Assembly: GCA_021732005.1 (NCBI GenBank)
Contig: JAKFVT010000061.1
Span: forward strand, 93,105 to 157,104
Source: Mycobacterium sp.
Lineage (GTDB): Bacteria > Actinomycetota > Actinomycetes > Mycobacteriales > Mycobacteriaceae
Direction: 5' to 3'
Length of the DNA stretch: 64,000 nt
Part shown: positions 24,752 through 33,093 of the stretch, piece by piece
Layout of the letters: every line of letters begins with the position of its first letter
Position numbering within the stretch: position 1 is the first letter of the stretch
Made by a program: the position numbers and the translations under genes
Notes under the pieces: generated by a model
Seen by the model: the letters and a program-made list of their open reading frames with translations, nothing else
Told to the model about the DNA's origin: nothing
Databases searched by the model: none

Positions 24752-25651
24752 CTACTTGAACCCGACGGAGAAGTCGTGGCCCCACAGGCTGACCGCGGTG
24801 CTCTCCCGGGCGATCCAGTCGTGATCGTCGACTTCGAGCCCCTCACAACCGAATTCGACGTCGAACCCACCGGGGGTCTTCACGTAGAAGGACAGCATCT
24901 TGTCGTTGGTGTGCCTGCCGAGCGTGGCCGACATCTTCACCTTGCGGCGCAACGCACGATCCAGGCACAGGCCGACGTCGTCGGAGTTCTCCACCTCGAC
25001 CATCAGGTGCACGATGCCGGTCGGGTTGGGCATCGGCATGAAGGCCAGCGCATGGTGGCGGGGGTTGCAGCCGTAGAACCGCAGCCAGACCGGGTCCCCG
25101 TCAGCGGGGCGACCGGCGATCTGCGGGGGCAGGCTCATCGAATCCCGCAGTTTGAAGCCGAGCACGTCCTGATAGAACGCCTGCGCCGCGGCATCGTCGT
25201 CACAGGTCAGCACAACATGGCCGAGACCCTGCTCGGCGGTGACGAACTTGTGGCCGTACGGGCTGACGAACCGGCGACCGAGGTAATGCGCACCGTGGAA
25301 CGCCTCCAGGGTGTTGCCCGCGGGATCGGAGAACCGGATCAGTCCCTCGACACGCCGCTCGGACTTCTCCTCGCGGGTGCCTTCGGCGAACTCGACGCCC
25401 GCCTTGGCCAGGGTCTCGCGCAGATTCTGCAGCGCGGGCGCATCGGCGACCTCCCAGCCGGATACCAGCAGCCGGTCCCGCTCGCCGGGCACGATCACCA
25501 GCCGGGCGGCGAACTCGTCCATGCGGAGGTAGAGCGCGTCGGGGATGGCCCCGTCGCCTTCCACCATGCCGAGCACCTTGGTTCCGAAATCCCGCCAGGC
25601 CGCCACGTCGGTGGCCTCAATCCGCATATAGCCGAGGGCTTTCAGCGTCAT
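24752..25651 (-). CDS. hsaC: Iron-dependent extradiol dioxygenase HsaC
   Basis: 299 residues, two vicinal-oxygen-chelate domains. The iron ligands of the family are in place: His145 (GLGHVVL), His215 (GIVHLMVEVE) and Glu266 (GGFDVEFG), with second-sphere His200 in NPRHHALAF. The match to Rv3568c is close along its length. HsaC meta-cleaves the catechol 3,4-DHSA to 4,9-DSHA. The normal next enzyme, the hydrolase HsaD, should be encoded immediately upstream but is absent: only 43 bases separate this start from the hsaA stop. GGAGG precedes the ATG. Confidence 0.93.
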   Translation of the reverse strand: MTLKALGYMRIEATDVAAWRDFGTKVLGMVEGDGAIPDALYLRMDEFAARLVIVPGERDRLLVSGWEVADAPALQNLRETLAKAGVEFAEGTREEKSERRVEGLIRFSDPAGNTLEAFHGAHYLGRRFVSPYGHKFVTAEQGLGHVVLTCDDDAAAQAFYQDVLGFKLRDSMSLPPQIAGRPADGDPVWLRFYGCNPRHHALAFMPMPNPTGIVHLMVEVENSDDVGLCLDRALRRKVKMSATLGRHTNDKMLSFYVKTPGGFDVEFGCEGLEVDDHDWIARESTAVSLWGHDFSVGFK

Positions 25652-25694
25652 ACTCCACCTCCGAGATAGTCGATCGTCAGGGTTGTTGAACCGG

Positions 25695-26885
25695 TTACAC
25701 CATCGTGTCGCCGAGGGGCAGCCCGAATGCCTGGTTGCCGAACATCACATAGGCGCGTTCGGCGTCGTTGGCTGCGTGCACCCGACCGGCGTGCGCGTCA
25801 CGCCAAAACCGTTGCAGCGGTGTGTCGGTGCCCAGTGCCGTGGCCCCCGCACTCTCGAACAGGCGGTCGACGGACGCGATCGCCCGCTGCGTGGCCCGCA
25901 CCTGGTCGCGGCGGGCCTTTGCCCGAAGCTCCAGCGGGATGTCCTGACCGTCGAGCAGCAGCTTGTACTCGGTGGCAAGGTTGCCCGACAGCTGGGTCCA
26001 GGCCGCGTCGATATCACTGGACGCCTCGGCGATGCGGACCTTGGCAAACGGATCGTCCTTGGCCTTCTCACCGGCGTAGGCGGCGCGTACCCGCTTGCCC
26101 TGGTGCTCGACGTGGGCGGCATAGGCGCCGTACGCCATGCCGACGATCGGAGTGGAGATCGTCGTGGGATGCATGGTGCCCCAGGGCATCTTGTACACCG
26201 GCGCGGTGTTGGTCTGCAGCCCCGGCGACGCCAGGTCACCCATCGCCTTGAACGAGGTGAACCGGTGGCGGGGGACGAACACGTCCTTCATCACCAGGGT
26301 GTTGCTACCGGTTCCCTTCAGGCCCACCACATGCCAGTCGTCCTCGATGTGGTAGTCGCTGATCGGGACCAGGAAGCTGCCGAAGTCGACCGGCCTGCCG
26401 TCCTTGATCACCGGGCCACCGACGAACGTCCAGGTGGCGTGATCGCAACCCGACGACCAGTGCCAGGCGCCGTTGACGATGTAGCCGTCGCCGGCCTCTG
26501 TCACCACGCCGGCGCCCATCGGGGCGTACGACGAGGAGATCCGGACCGTGGGGTCGGCACTCCAGACGTCTTCCTGGGCCTGCTGGTCGAAGTGCGCGAG
26601 ATGCCAGTTGTGCACGCCGAGGATGCCGGCCACCCAGCCGGTGGAACCGCAGGCGCTGGCCAGCCGTCGCACCGCCTCGTAGAACAACGTCGGGTCGCTC
26701 TGCAGGCCGCCCCACTGCTCGGGCTGCAGAAGCTTGAAGAAGCCGACCTCGTCCAGCTCGGCGATCGTGGCCTCGGGAATGCGACGCAGGTCTTCGGTCT
26801 CCTGCGCGCGCTCGCGAAGCTTGGGCAACAGTTCATCGATGCCGGTGAGAACTGCGTTCGCGTCACGCTGTTGAATGGACGTCAC
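25695..26885 (-). CDS. hsaA: 3-HSA hydroxylase oxygenase subunit HsaA
   Basis: 396 residues when started at the GTG at 26885, giving MTSIQQRDANAVL as in Rv3570c; a TTG at 26918 would add 11 residues, but GGGAGG sits just before the chosen start. The protein is a flavin-dependent monooxygenase with the acyl-CoA dehydrogenase fold: CGSTGWVAGILGVHNWHLA, RISSSYAPMGAG, WSSGCDHATWTFVGG, and the end HAANDAERAYVMFGNQAFGL. It hydroxylates the phenolic A ring of 3-HSA with FMNH2 from HsaB. It heads hsaA-hsaC-hsaB, divergent from kshB, with KstR boxes in between. Confidence 0.93.
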   Translation of the reverse strand: MTSIQQRDANAVLTGIDELLPKLRERAQETEDLRRIPEATIAELDEVGFFKLLQPEQWGGLQSDPTLFYEAVRRLASACGSTGWVAGILGVHNWHLAHFDQQAQEDVWSADPTVRISSSYAPMGAGVVTEAGDGYIVNGAWHWSSGCDHATWTFVGGPVIKDGRPVDFGSFLVPISDYHIEDDWHVVGLKGTGSNTLVMKDVFVPRHRFTSFKAMGDLASPGLQTNTAPVYKMPWGTMHPTTISTPIVGMAYGAYAAHVEHQGKRVRAAYAGEKAKDDPFAKVRIAEASSDIDAAWTQLSGNLATEYKLLLDGQDIPLELRAKARRDQVRATQRAIASVDRLFESAGATALGTDTPLQRFWRDAHAGRVHAANDAERAYVMFGNQAFGLPLGDTMV

Positions 26886-26921
26886 TGCATGCCTCCCAGA
26901 GAGTGGATCTGGACCCAAGAC

Positions 26922-26935
26922 TAGAACACGTTACG
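26922..26935. promoter_or_regulatory. Degenerate KstR box proximal to hsaA
   Basis: TAGAACACGTTACG agrees with TnnAACnnGTTnnA except for the last base. It lies 37 bases upstream of the hsaA GTG and is the weaker of two boxes in the hsaA/kshB divergent region. Confidence 0.6.
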
Positions 26936-26989
26936 ATTTGTGTCGAGCAGGGCGAGCCTGCGGCTGGTAGCGATATGGAAAGCGATTTC

Positions 26990-27003
26990 TGTAACCTGTT
27001 CTA
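26990..27003. promoter_or_regulatory. KstR operator proximal to kshB
   Basis: TGTAACCTGTTCTA matches the KstR motif TnnAACnnGTTnnA at all fixed positions. It lies 27 bases upstream of the kshB GTG. KstR, encoded at 30459-31124, is released by 3-oxo-4-cholestenoyl-CoA type ligands, so both kshB and the hsa operon should be sterol-inducible. Confidence 0.85.
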
Positions 27004-27029
27004 GTTAGGCGGAGGGAAGGCTGAAGACC

Positions 27030-28097
27030 GTGACGCAGGTTCCACCCGACGAGCCGCTGGGCAGCCACGTGCTCGAGTTGGAAGTGACCGACGTAGTCGA
27101 CGAAACCGACGACTCGCGATCGCTGGTGTTCGGCGTGCCCGCCGGTTCCGACATCCCAGCTGACCGGCTGCGCTACGCGCCCGGGCAGTTCCTGACCCTG
27201 CGCATCCCCAGCGACCGGACGGGTTCGGTGGCGCGCTGCTATTCGCTGTGCAGCTCGCCGTTCACCGACGACGCCCTGACAGTGACCGTCAAACGCACCG
27301 CCGACGGCTACGCATCGAACTGGTTGTGCGACCACGCCCACCGGGGCATGAAGATCCACGTGCTCGCGCCGTCTGGCACCTTCGTGCCCAAGACCCTGGA
27401 CACCGATTTCCTGCTGATCGCGGCGGGCAGCGGGATCACCCCGATGCTGGCCATCTGCAAGTCAGCTTTATCGGAAGGAGGTGGCCAGGTGACGCTGATC
27501 TACGCCAACCGAGACGAGCGTTCCGTCATCTTCGCCAGCACGCTGCGTGACCTGGCCGCCAAATATCCCGACCGGCTGACGGTCGTGCACTGGCTGGAGT
27601 CGGTGCAGGGACTGCCCAGCACCTCGGCGCTGAGCAACGTGATGGCGCCCTACACCGACCGGCAGGCGTTCATCTGCGGGCCGGGGCCGTTCATGCAGGC
27701 CGTCGAACAAGCGCTGGACTCGTTGCAGGTGCCGGCCAAGCAGGTGCACATCGAGGTGTTCCGCTCACTGGACACCGATCCCTTCGCCGCGGTGACGATC
27801 ACCGACGACAGCGACGAACCGCCGGCGGAAGCCGTCGTCGAACTCGACGGGCAGACCCACACCGTGTCGTGGCCGCGCAGCGCCAAGCTGCTCGACATCC
27901 TCCTCGACAAGGGACTCGACGTACCGTTCTCCTGCCGTGAGGGGCACTGCGGGGCATGCGCGGTGGTCAAGCGCAGCGGTGACGTGGAGATGGACATCAA
28001 CGACGTCCTGGAGCCCAGCGACATCGACGAAGGCCTGATCCTGGCCTGCCAGGCGCGGCCGATCTCCGATTCGGTCGAAGTCACGTACGACGAATAG
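27030..28097 (+). CDS. kshB: 3-Ketosteroid 9alpha-hydroxylase reductase KshB
   Basis: 355 residues, a ferredoxin-NADP reductase-type protein with a plant-type ferredoxin tail. FAD-binding RCYSLCSSPFTDDALTVTVK is at about residues 70-90, the NAD(P) region LLIAAGSGITPMLAICKSAL near 127-147, CGPGPFMQ near 213, and the 2Fe-2S cysteines in SCREGHCGACAV with a fourth in LACQARP. It matches Rv3571. KshB passes electrons from NADH to the Rieske oxygenase KshA for 9alpha-hydroxylation that opens ring B. Start GTG; GGAGG lies at 27011-27015. kshA is not in the window. Confidence 0.93.
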   Translation: MTQVPPDEPLGSHVLELEVTDVVDETDDSRSLVFGVPAGSDIPADRLRYAPGQFLTLRIPSDRTGSVARCYSLCSSPFTDDALTVTVKRTADGYASNWLCDHAHRGMKIHVLAPSGTFVPKTLDTDFLLIAAGSGITPMLAICKSALSEGGGQVTLIYANRDERSVIFASTLRDLAAKYPDRLTVVHWLESVQGLPSTSALSNVMAPYTDRQAFICGPGPFMQAVEQALDSLQVPAKQVHIEVFRSLDTDPFAAVTITDDSDEPPAEAVVELDGQTHTVSWPRSAKLLDILLDKGLDVPFSCREGHCGACAVVKRSGDVEMDINDVLEPSDIDEGLILACQARPISDSVEVTYDE

Positions 28098-28144
28098 CAC
28101 GGCGTGCCGCGGATGAATCCGCACACTCGCACAACGTTTCCTGG

Positions 28145-30250
28145 CTAGCGCGGCAGGCCCAGCAGCCGTTCGCCGGCCATGGTGAGCAGGATCTGCTCGG
28201 TGCCACCGGCGATCGTCAGGCACCTGGTGTTGAGGAAGTCGTGGACGAATCCGTCGACGGTGAGGCCGCCCGACTCGGACAGCTCCTGCCGGAACTCGGC
28301 CAGCGCCTGACGGTGCCGAACACCAATCAGCTTGCGCGCGCTGGCTTCTGCGCTGGTGTCCTGTCCGCTGACCGCCAGCTGCGCGATACGTTGATCGAGC
28401 AGCGAGCCCGCCTGCGCGGACAGGATCAGCTTGGCCGTCTGGTCCTGCAGCGCGGTGTCGAGTTCACGCGCGGCGACCGAGCGCAGCATCTCCTCCACCG
28501 GATTGCCCAGCGCGGTGCCCTGCGCCATCGCGACCCGCTCGTTGGCCAGCGTGGTGCGGGCCAGCCGCCAGCCGTCGTTGACCGTGCCGACCACCATGTC
28601 GTCGGGCACGAAGACGTCGTCGAAGAAGACCTCGTTGAAGAGCTCGTCGCCGGTGATCTCCCGCAGCGGCCGCACCACGATCCCGGGCGAGCGCATGTCG
28701 ATCAGGAAGTACGTGATGCCTTTATGTTTGGGAGCGTCGGGGTCGGTGCGGGCCAAGCAGACACCCCAGTGCGCCTTCTGCGCGGCTGAGGTCCACACCT
28801 TCTGCCCGGTGAGCTTCCAACCCCCTTCGGCGCGAACAGCTTTGGTGCGCAGGGCAGCCAGGTCCGACCCGGCGCCGGGCTCACTGAACAGCTGGCACCA
28901 GATGATCTCACCGCGCAGCGTGGCCGGCACGAACCGGTCGATCTGCTCGGGCGTGCCGCCCTCCAGGATCGTCGGCACCGCCCACCAGCCGATCACCAGA
29001 TCAGGGCGCTGCACGTCAGCCTTGGCCATCTCGGAGTCGATGAGCAGCTGCTCGGCCGGCGACGCCTCCCGGCCGTAAGGCTTGGGCCAGTGCGGCGCGA
29101 GCAGACCGGAGTCGGCCAGCGCGGGCTGACGCTGGTCGGCCGGGAGCTTGGCCACCTCGGCGACCGCGGCGGCGATTTCGGGCTGCAGGTGCGCGACCGA
29201 GTCCAGGTCGATGTGCAACTCGCGGCGCACCCCGTCCAGGGTCAGCGCGGCGACCCGGCGCAGCCATGCCGGTCGGCCGCCGAGGATCTGGCCGATGCTG
29301 TAGGCGCGACGCAGATAGAGGTGGGCGTCATGCTCCCAGGTGATGCCGATGCCGCCGAGCACCTGGATGCAGTCCTTGGCGTTGACCGTGGCCGCTTCGA
29401 TACCGATGGCGGCGGCGATGGCGGCGGCGATGGACAGCTGCTGGGAATCCTCACCGGCGGCTGCGACCGCGGCGTCGGCCGCCGCGACCGCAGCCTGCTG
29501 GGAGCGCAACAGCATCTCGGCGCACATGTGCTTGATGGCCTGGAAGCTGCCGATCGGCTTGCCGAACTGTTCACGCACCTTGGCGTAGTCCACCGCGGTG
29601 TCCAGCGTCCAGCGGGCGATGCCCGCGGTCTCGGCGGCCAGCACGGTGGCGGCCAGATCCTCGAACCGGCGCTTGGAGACAGCCAGCGTGGTGGCGGGAA
29701 CCGAATTCAGCGTCACCCGGCCCAGGGGGCGGGAGAAGTCGGTGGCCGCCAGCAGCTCGACCGACACCCCGTCGGCGCCTGCGTCGACGACGACGACGTC
29801 GTCACCCACCGGGAGCAGCAGCACGCCCGAGGTGTCGGCACCGAGCACGAAATCGGCGGTACCCGACACCTGGTCACCATCTCTGCGCAGGTCGGCAGCC
29901 AGCGCCAGGCCTGCCGTGGCCTCCCCCGAAGCCAGCGCTTCAAGCAGCTCGGCATCGGTGATCACCAGCGTGGCGGCCGCCGTCGTCGCGACCGGTCCGG
30001 GGATCAGCGCCCGCGCCGCCTCCTCGACCATGGCGCACAAATCCTGGATGGAACCGCCGGCGCCACCGGCCTCCTCGGCCACCGCGACACCGAACAATCC
30101 CAGCTCGGCGAGCGCTCGGTACACCGGGCGCCACGCGTCCGGGGTGCCGTGGTCGACGTCGCGAACAGCGGCAAGAGCGCCGGAGGTGGCCGCCCAGCTG
30201 CGGACCAACTCGCGGGCGGCAAACTGTTCGTCGGTGATGGTCGCAGACAC
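28145..30250 (-). CDS. fadE34: Acyl-CoA dehydrogenase FadE34 (ChsE3), two-domain fusion
   Basis: 701 residues, about twice a normal acyl-CoA dehydrogenase, because two dehydrogenase-like modules are fused. The first (residues 1-330) has KVREQFGKPIGSFQAIKHM and QVLGGIGITWEHDAHLYLRRA; the second (about 370-701) has CQLFSEPGAGSDLAALRT, QKVWTSAAQKAHWGV and the end GGTEQILLTMAGERLLG. It matches Rv3573c, which dehydrogenates steroid-CoA thioesters with a five-carbon side chain. The start is GTG. It is divergent from kstR, with a perfect KstR box between. M. tuberculosis has a small gene (Rv3572) between kshB and fadE34 that is missing here. Confidence 0.9.
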   Translation of the reverse strand: MSATITDEQFAARELVRSWAATSGALAAVRDVDHGTPDAWRPVYRALAELGLFGVAVAEEAGGAGGSIQDLCAMVEEAARALIPGPVATTAAATLVITDAELLEALASGEATAGLALAADLRRDGDQVSGTADFVLGADTSGVLLLPVGDDVVVVDAGADGVSVELLAATDFSRPLGRVTLNSVPATTLAVSKRRFEDLAATVLAAETAGIARWTLDTAVDYAKVREQFGKPIGSFQAIKHMCAEMLLRSQQAAVAAADAAVAAAGEDSQQLSIAAAIAAAIGIEAATVNAKDCIQVLGGIGITWEHDAHLYLRRAYSIGQILGGRPAWLRRVAALTLDGVRRELHIDLDSVAHLQPEIAAAVAEVAKLPADQRQPALADSGLLAPHWPKPYGREASPAEQLLIDSEMAKADVQRPDLVIGWWAVPTILEGGTPEQIDRFVPATLRGEIIWCQLFSEPGAGSDLAALRTKAVRAEGGWKLTGQKVWTSAAQKAHWGVCLARTDPDAPKHKGITYFLIDMRSPGIVVRPLREITGDELFNEVFFDDVFVPDDMVVGTVNDGWRLARTTLANERVAMAQGTALGNPVEEMLRSVAARELDTALQDQTAKLILSAQAGSLLDQRIAQLAVSGQDTSAEASARKLIGVRHRQALAEFRQELSESGGLTVDGFVHDFLNTRCLTIAGGTEQILLTMAGERLLGLPR

Positions 30251-30303
30251 CCGCGGCTCCTAAAGGTCACAAAGAACGGGCGCTGAAAAACTTCTCGGCC
30301 CAC

Positions 30304-30317
30304 TAGAACGTGTTCTA
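30304..30317. promoter_or_regulatory. KstR operator between fadE34 and kstR
   Basis: TAGAACGTGTTCTA is a perfect palindrome and matches TnnAACnnGTTnnA. It is 54 bases from the fadE34 start and about 140 bases from the kstR start, so it should govern both fadE34 and KstR's own synthesis. The rest of this 208-base gap shows no other feature I can support. Confidence 0.9.
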
Positions 30318-30458
30318 ATAGTGCCAGCGATCAACAGTCAAGTCGACCGGCATCGCAGCAGGACACGCGGCTGTCCTGGGGGAGACAGAAGTGCGCGACG
30401 CAATGTAGCGATGCGTATCGTTTCACCCAGAACAGCCTTGGAAGGAGCTAGCCGACCC

Positions 30459-31124
30459 ATGTCATCGCCAGCGCAGAAATCGACGGCCGGCGGTGCGGGT
30501 TCGCAGCCACGTGAGGTGATACCGGTGTCAGTACTCGCCGAATCAGAGCTTGGATCCGAGGCTCAGCGCGAACGCCGCAAGCGCATCCTCGACGCAACCA
30601 TGGCGATCGCCTCCAAGGGCGGATACGAGGCCGTGCAGATGCGTGCGGTGGCCGACCGGGCCGACGTGGCGGTCGGCACGCTGTACCGCTACTTCCCGTC
30701 AAAAGTGCACCTGCTGGTGTCGGCGCTGGCCCGCGAGTTCGAGCGCATCGACGCCAAGACCGACCGGACCGCGGTGGCCGGCGGCTCACCGTTCCAGCGG
30801 CTCAACTTCATGGTGAGCAAGCTGAACCGGGCCATGCAGCGCAATCCGCTTCTCACGGAGGCGATGACGCGGGCCTACGTGTTCGCCGACGCCTCCGCAG
30901 CAGGTGAAGTTGATCACGTCGAGAAGATCATCGACAGCATGTTCGCGCGCGCCATGAGCGACGGCGAACCGACCGAAGACCAGTACCACATCGCCCGCGT
31001 CATCTCCGATGTGTGGCTGTCGAACCTGTTGGCCTGGCTGACCCGCCGCGCCTCGGCGACCGACGTCAGCAAACGTCTCGATCTCGCGGTGCGGCTGCTG
31101 ATCGGCGACGACGGCGAGTCCTAG
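30459..31124 (+). CDS. kstR: TetR-family repressor KstR
   Basis: 221 residues if started at the ATG at 30459, which has GAAGGAG at 30441-30447. The HTH region is YEAVQMRAVADRADVAVGTLYRYFPSKVHLL, and the ligand-binding domain ends HIARVISDVWLSNLLAWLTRRASATDVSKRLDLAVRLLIG; both are nearly identical to Rv3574. M. tuberculosis KstR is shorter (199 residues), and the in-frame GTG at 30525 would give a protein of that size, so the N-terminal 22 residues (SSPAQKSTAGGAG...) are uncertain. It represses the cholesterol side-chain and A/B-ring regulon. otsB follows after six bases. Confidence 0.92.
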   Translation: MSSPAQKSTAGGAGSQPREVIPVSVLAESELGSEAQRERRKRILDATMAIASKGGYEAVQMRAVADRADVAVGTLYRYFPSKVHLLVSALAREFERIDAKTDRTAVAGGSPFQRLNFMVSKLNRAMQRNPLLTEAMTRAYVFADASAAGEVDHVEKIIDSMFARAMSDGEPTEDQYHIARVISDVWLSNLLAWLTRRASATDVSKRLDLAVRLLIGDDGES

Positions 31125-31130
31125 GACCCC

Positions 31131-31889
31131 GTGCCCGACCTCCCCGAGGATCTACATCGCGCGCTGAGCGAGGTCGCGCGCGTCCCACAGTTGTTGGTGG
31201 CGTCCGACTTCGACGGCACCGTCGCGCCGATCGTGTCCAACCCGGCCGACGCCCGTCCCCTGCCGGCCGCCGCCGACGCCCTCGCCGCGCTGGCGGCACT
31301 GCAATCCACCAGTGCGGCGCTGATCTCCGGACGTGCGCTTCGCGACCTGAAGATACTGTCCGGCGCGCCCGGCGAGGTGCATCTGGTGGGCAGCCACGGC
31401 GCGGAGTTCGACGCCGACTTCCTCGATGCGATCGACGAGGCCGCCAGGGCGCGGCTGGCCGAACTCGAGCAGACGATGGCCGCCCTGGCGCAGCGCTATC
31501 CTGGCGCAAGCATCGAAACCAAGCCGGTCAGCGTGGCCTTCCACGTGCGCAACGCAGTTCCCGAGGACGCCCAGAAGGCGCTCGACGAGGCGCTGAACGC
31601 GGTGCGGGACTGGGACATTCACGTCACCGAAGGCAAAGCGGTTCGCGAGTTCGCCGTAATCGACACGGACAAGGGTGCGGCGCTTGAGCAGCTGCGCGAA
31701 CAGCTCGACGCGACCGCGGTGGTGTTCTTCGGCGACGACGTCACCGACGAAAAAGGGTTCAAGCGGCTCACCGACGGTGACGTCGGGGTGAAGGTCGGTC
31801 CGGGGCAGACCCTGGCCCGCTATCGCGTCGACTCCCCTGACGACGTCGCGACCGCACTCGAGTATCTGGTTCGCGCCCGGCGGGGCTAG
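31131..31889 (+). CDS. otsB: Trehalose-6-phosphate phosphatase (OtsB-like)
   Basis: 252 residues of the HAD superfamily. Motif I is LLVASDFDGTVAPI with Asp26 and Asp28; SGRALRDL, GSHGAEF and the motif IV region FFGDDVTDEKGF are those of OtsB proteins, as is VAFHVRNA. It would release trehalose from trehalose 6-phosphate. No otsA is near; mycobacteria carry otsA elsewhere and M. tuberculosis has its active enzyme (OtsB2) at another locus. The GTG start lies six bases after the kstR stop, so the gene may be co-transcribed with kstR. Its stop overlaps the convergent lacI-type gene by four bases. Confidence 0.85.
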   Translation: MPDLPEDLHRALSEVARVPQLLVASDFDGTVAPIVSNPADARPLPAAADALAALAALQSTSAALISGRALRDLKILSGAPGEVHLVGSHGAEFDADFLDAIDEAARARLAELEQTMAALAQRYPGASIETKPVSVAFHVRNAVPEDAQKALDEALNAVRDWDIHVTEGKAVREFAVIDTDKGAALEQLREQLDATAVVFFGDDVTDEKGFKRLTDGDVGVKVGPGQTLARYRVDSPDDVATALEYLVRARRG

Positions 31890-32986
31890 ACCGGCGGGCC
31901 CGCCGTGCGCCCCCGCACCAGTTCGGTGGGCAGCACATCGATCACCGGCAAGCCGTCGCGAGGCGGGCTGTGCAGCAGCCGGCCGGCCCGCTTGCCCTTC
32001 TCCAGGCTGGGCTGGGACACCGTGGTCAGCCCCCGGCTCAAAGCTTCGGGGATGCCGTCGAACCCGGTGACCGTCATCTGGCCGGGCACGTAAATGCCTT
32101 TGGCGCGTAGATAATCCATCGCCGAGATGGCCAGTACGTCGGCGGTGCACATCAAGGCTGTGATCCGCGGGTTCGTCTGCAGCGCCAACTCGGCGGCCGC
32201 CGCCCCGGACGCCGGCCGGTGCTCGCAGCTCTCCACGATGGTCAGGGTGGCCGGGTCGTGCCCCGCACCGGCCATCGCATCGCACACCCCACCGATTCGC
32301 TCGGTCTGGACGTGAAAGCGCGATTCCCTCAGGCGATCTGCACCCACGACGCCCGCGGCCTGGTCGCCGATGCGCCGCTCGTTACCCAATCGCATTGTCA
32401 GCAAACCGATTTCGCGATGCCCGAGCCCGACGACATAGTCGGCCAGTTCCCGCATGGCAGCCCGGTCGTCGATGCAGACCCGGGATGCGCCCGGGACATT
32501 CGCGGGCTGGTCGACGACCACAATCGGCACGTGGCGCTGTAGCACCGTCTGCAGGTAGGGATCATCGTCGGCCGCGGCGTAGACGACGAACCCGTCGACC
32601 CCCGCTGCCAGAACGGAATTGGTGCCGTCGGAAACGCTGCGGTCCGGTCCGACCGCGACCAGCAGCAGGCCCTGTCCGGCCTCTTCGCACGATTCGGCGA
32701 GTCCGGCAACGAAATTCAATGCGGCGGGATCACTGAAGGCATAGGTCAACGGCTCGGTGATCACCAGGCCGACCGCGCCGGCCTTGCGGGTTCGCAGCGA
32801 CCGGGCCACCGGGTCGGGGCCGGCGTACCCCAGTCGCTTTGCGGTGGCCAGTACCCGCTCCCGCAGGTCAGCCGACAACTGGTCCGGGCGGTTGTACGCG
32901 TTGGAGATCGTGGTCCGCGAAACCTTGAGTTCGGCGGCCAATGAGGCCAGGGTTGCCCGCCGCCGCGGCGCGGGACTTCGGGACAT
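31886..32986 (-). CDS. LacI-family transcriptional regulator, Rv3575c-like
   Basis: 366 residues. The LacI HTH and hinge are at residues 12-66 (TLASLAAELKVSRTTISNAYNRPDQLSADLRERVLATAKRLGY read in part), followed by a periplasmic-binding-type effector domain containing VDQPANVPGASRVCIDD and VTGFDGIPEALSRGLTTVSQP. It corresponds to Rv3575c, whose effector is not known. It is divergent from znuA across 107 bases. The palindrome in that region could in principle be its operator, although it looks more like a Zur box. Start ATG at 32986. Confidence 0.86.
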   Translation of the reverse strand: MSRSPAPRRRATLASLAAELKVSRTTISNAYNRPDQLSADLRERVLATAKRLGYAGPDPVARSLRTRKAGAVGLVITEPLTYAFSDPAALNFVAGLAESCEEAGQGLLLVAVGPDRSVSDGTNSVLAAGVDGFVVYAAADDDPYLQTVLQRHVPIVVVDQPANVPGASRVCIDDRAAMRELADYVVGLGHREIGLLTMRLGNERRIGDQAAGVVGADRLRESRFHVQTERIGGVCDAMAGAGHDPATLTIVESCEHRPASGAAAAELALQTNPRITALMCTADVLAISAMDYLRAKGIYVPGQMTVTGFDGIPEALSRGLTTVSQPSLEKGKRAGRLLHSPPRDGLPVIDVLPTELVRGRTAGPPV

Positions 32987-33044
32987 GCTCCGTGAGGCTA
33001 GCGCATCGAGTTGCGCACGACCGGTACCGATGCCCTATGGTTAT

Positions 33045-33059
33045 TGGAAACGGTTTTCA
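33045..33059. promoter_or_regulatory. Zur-type box upstream of znuACB
   Basis: TGGAAACGGTTTTCA is a 7-1-7 dyad with one mismatched pair and resembles the mycobacterial Zur motif TGAAAATnATTTTCA. It lies 35 bases before the znuA start, over the expected promoter. A LacI-type operator for the divergent regulator is the alternative reading. Confidence 0.65.
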
Positions 33060-33093
33060 TTTGTATTAGGTCTACTCAGTCAGAGGAGTGCTC

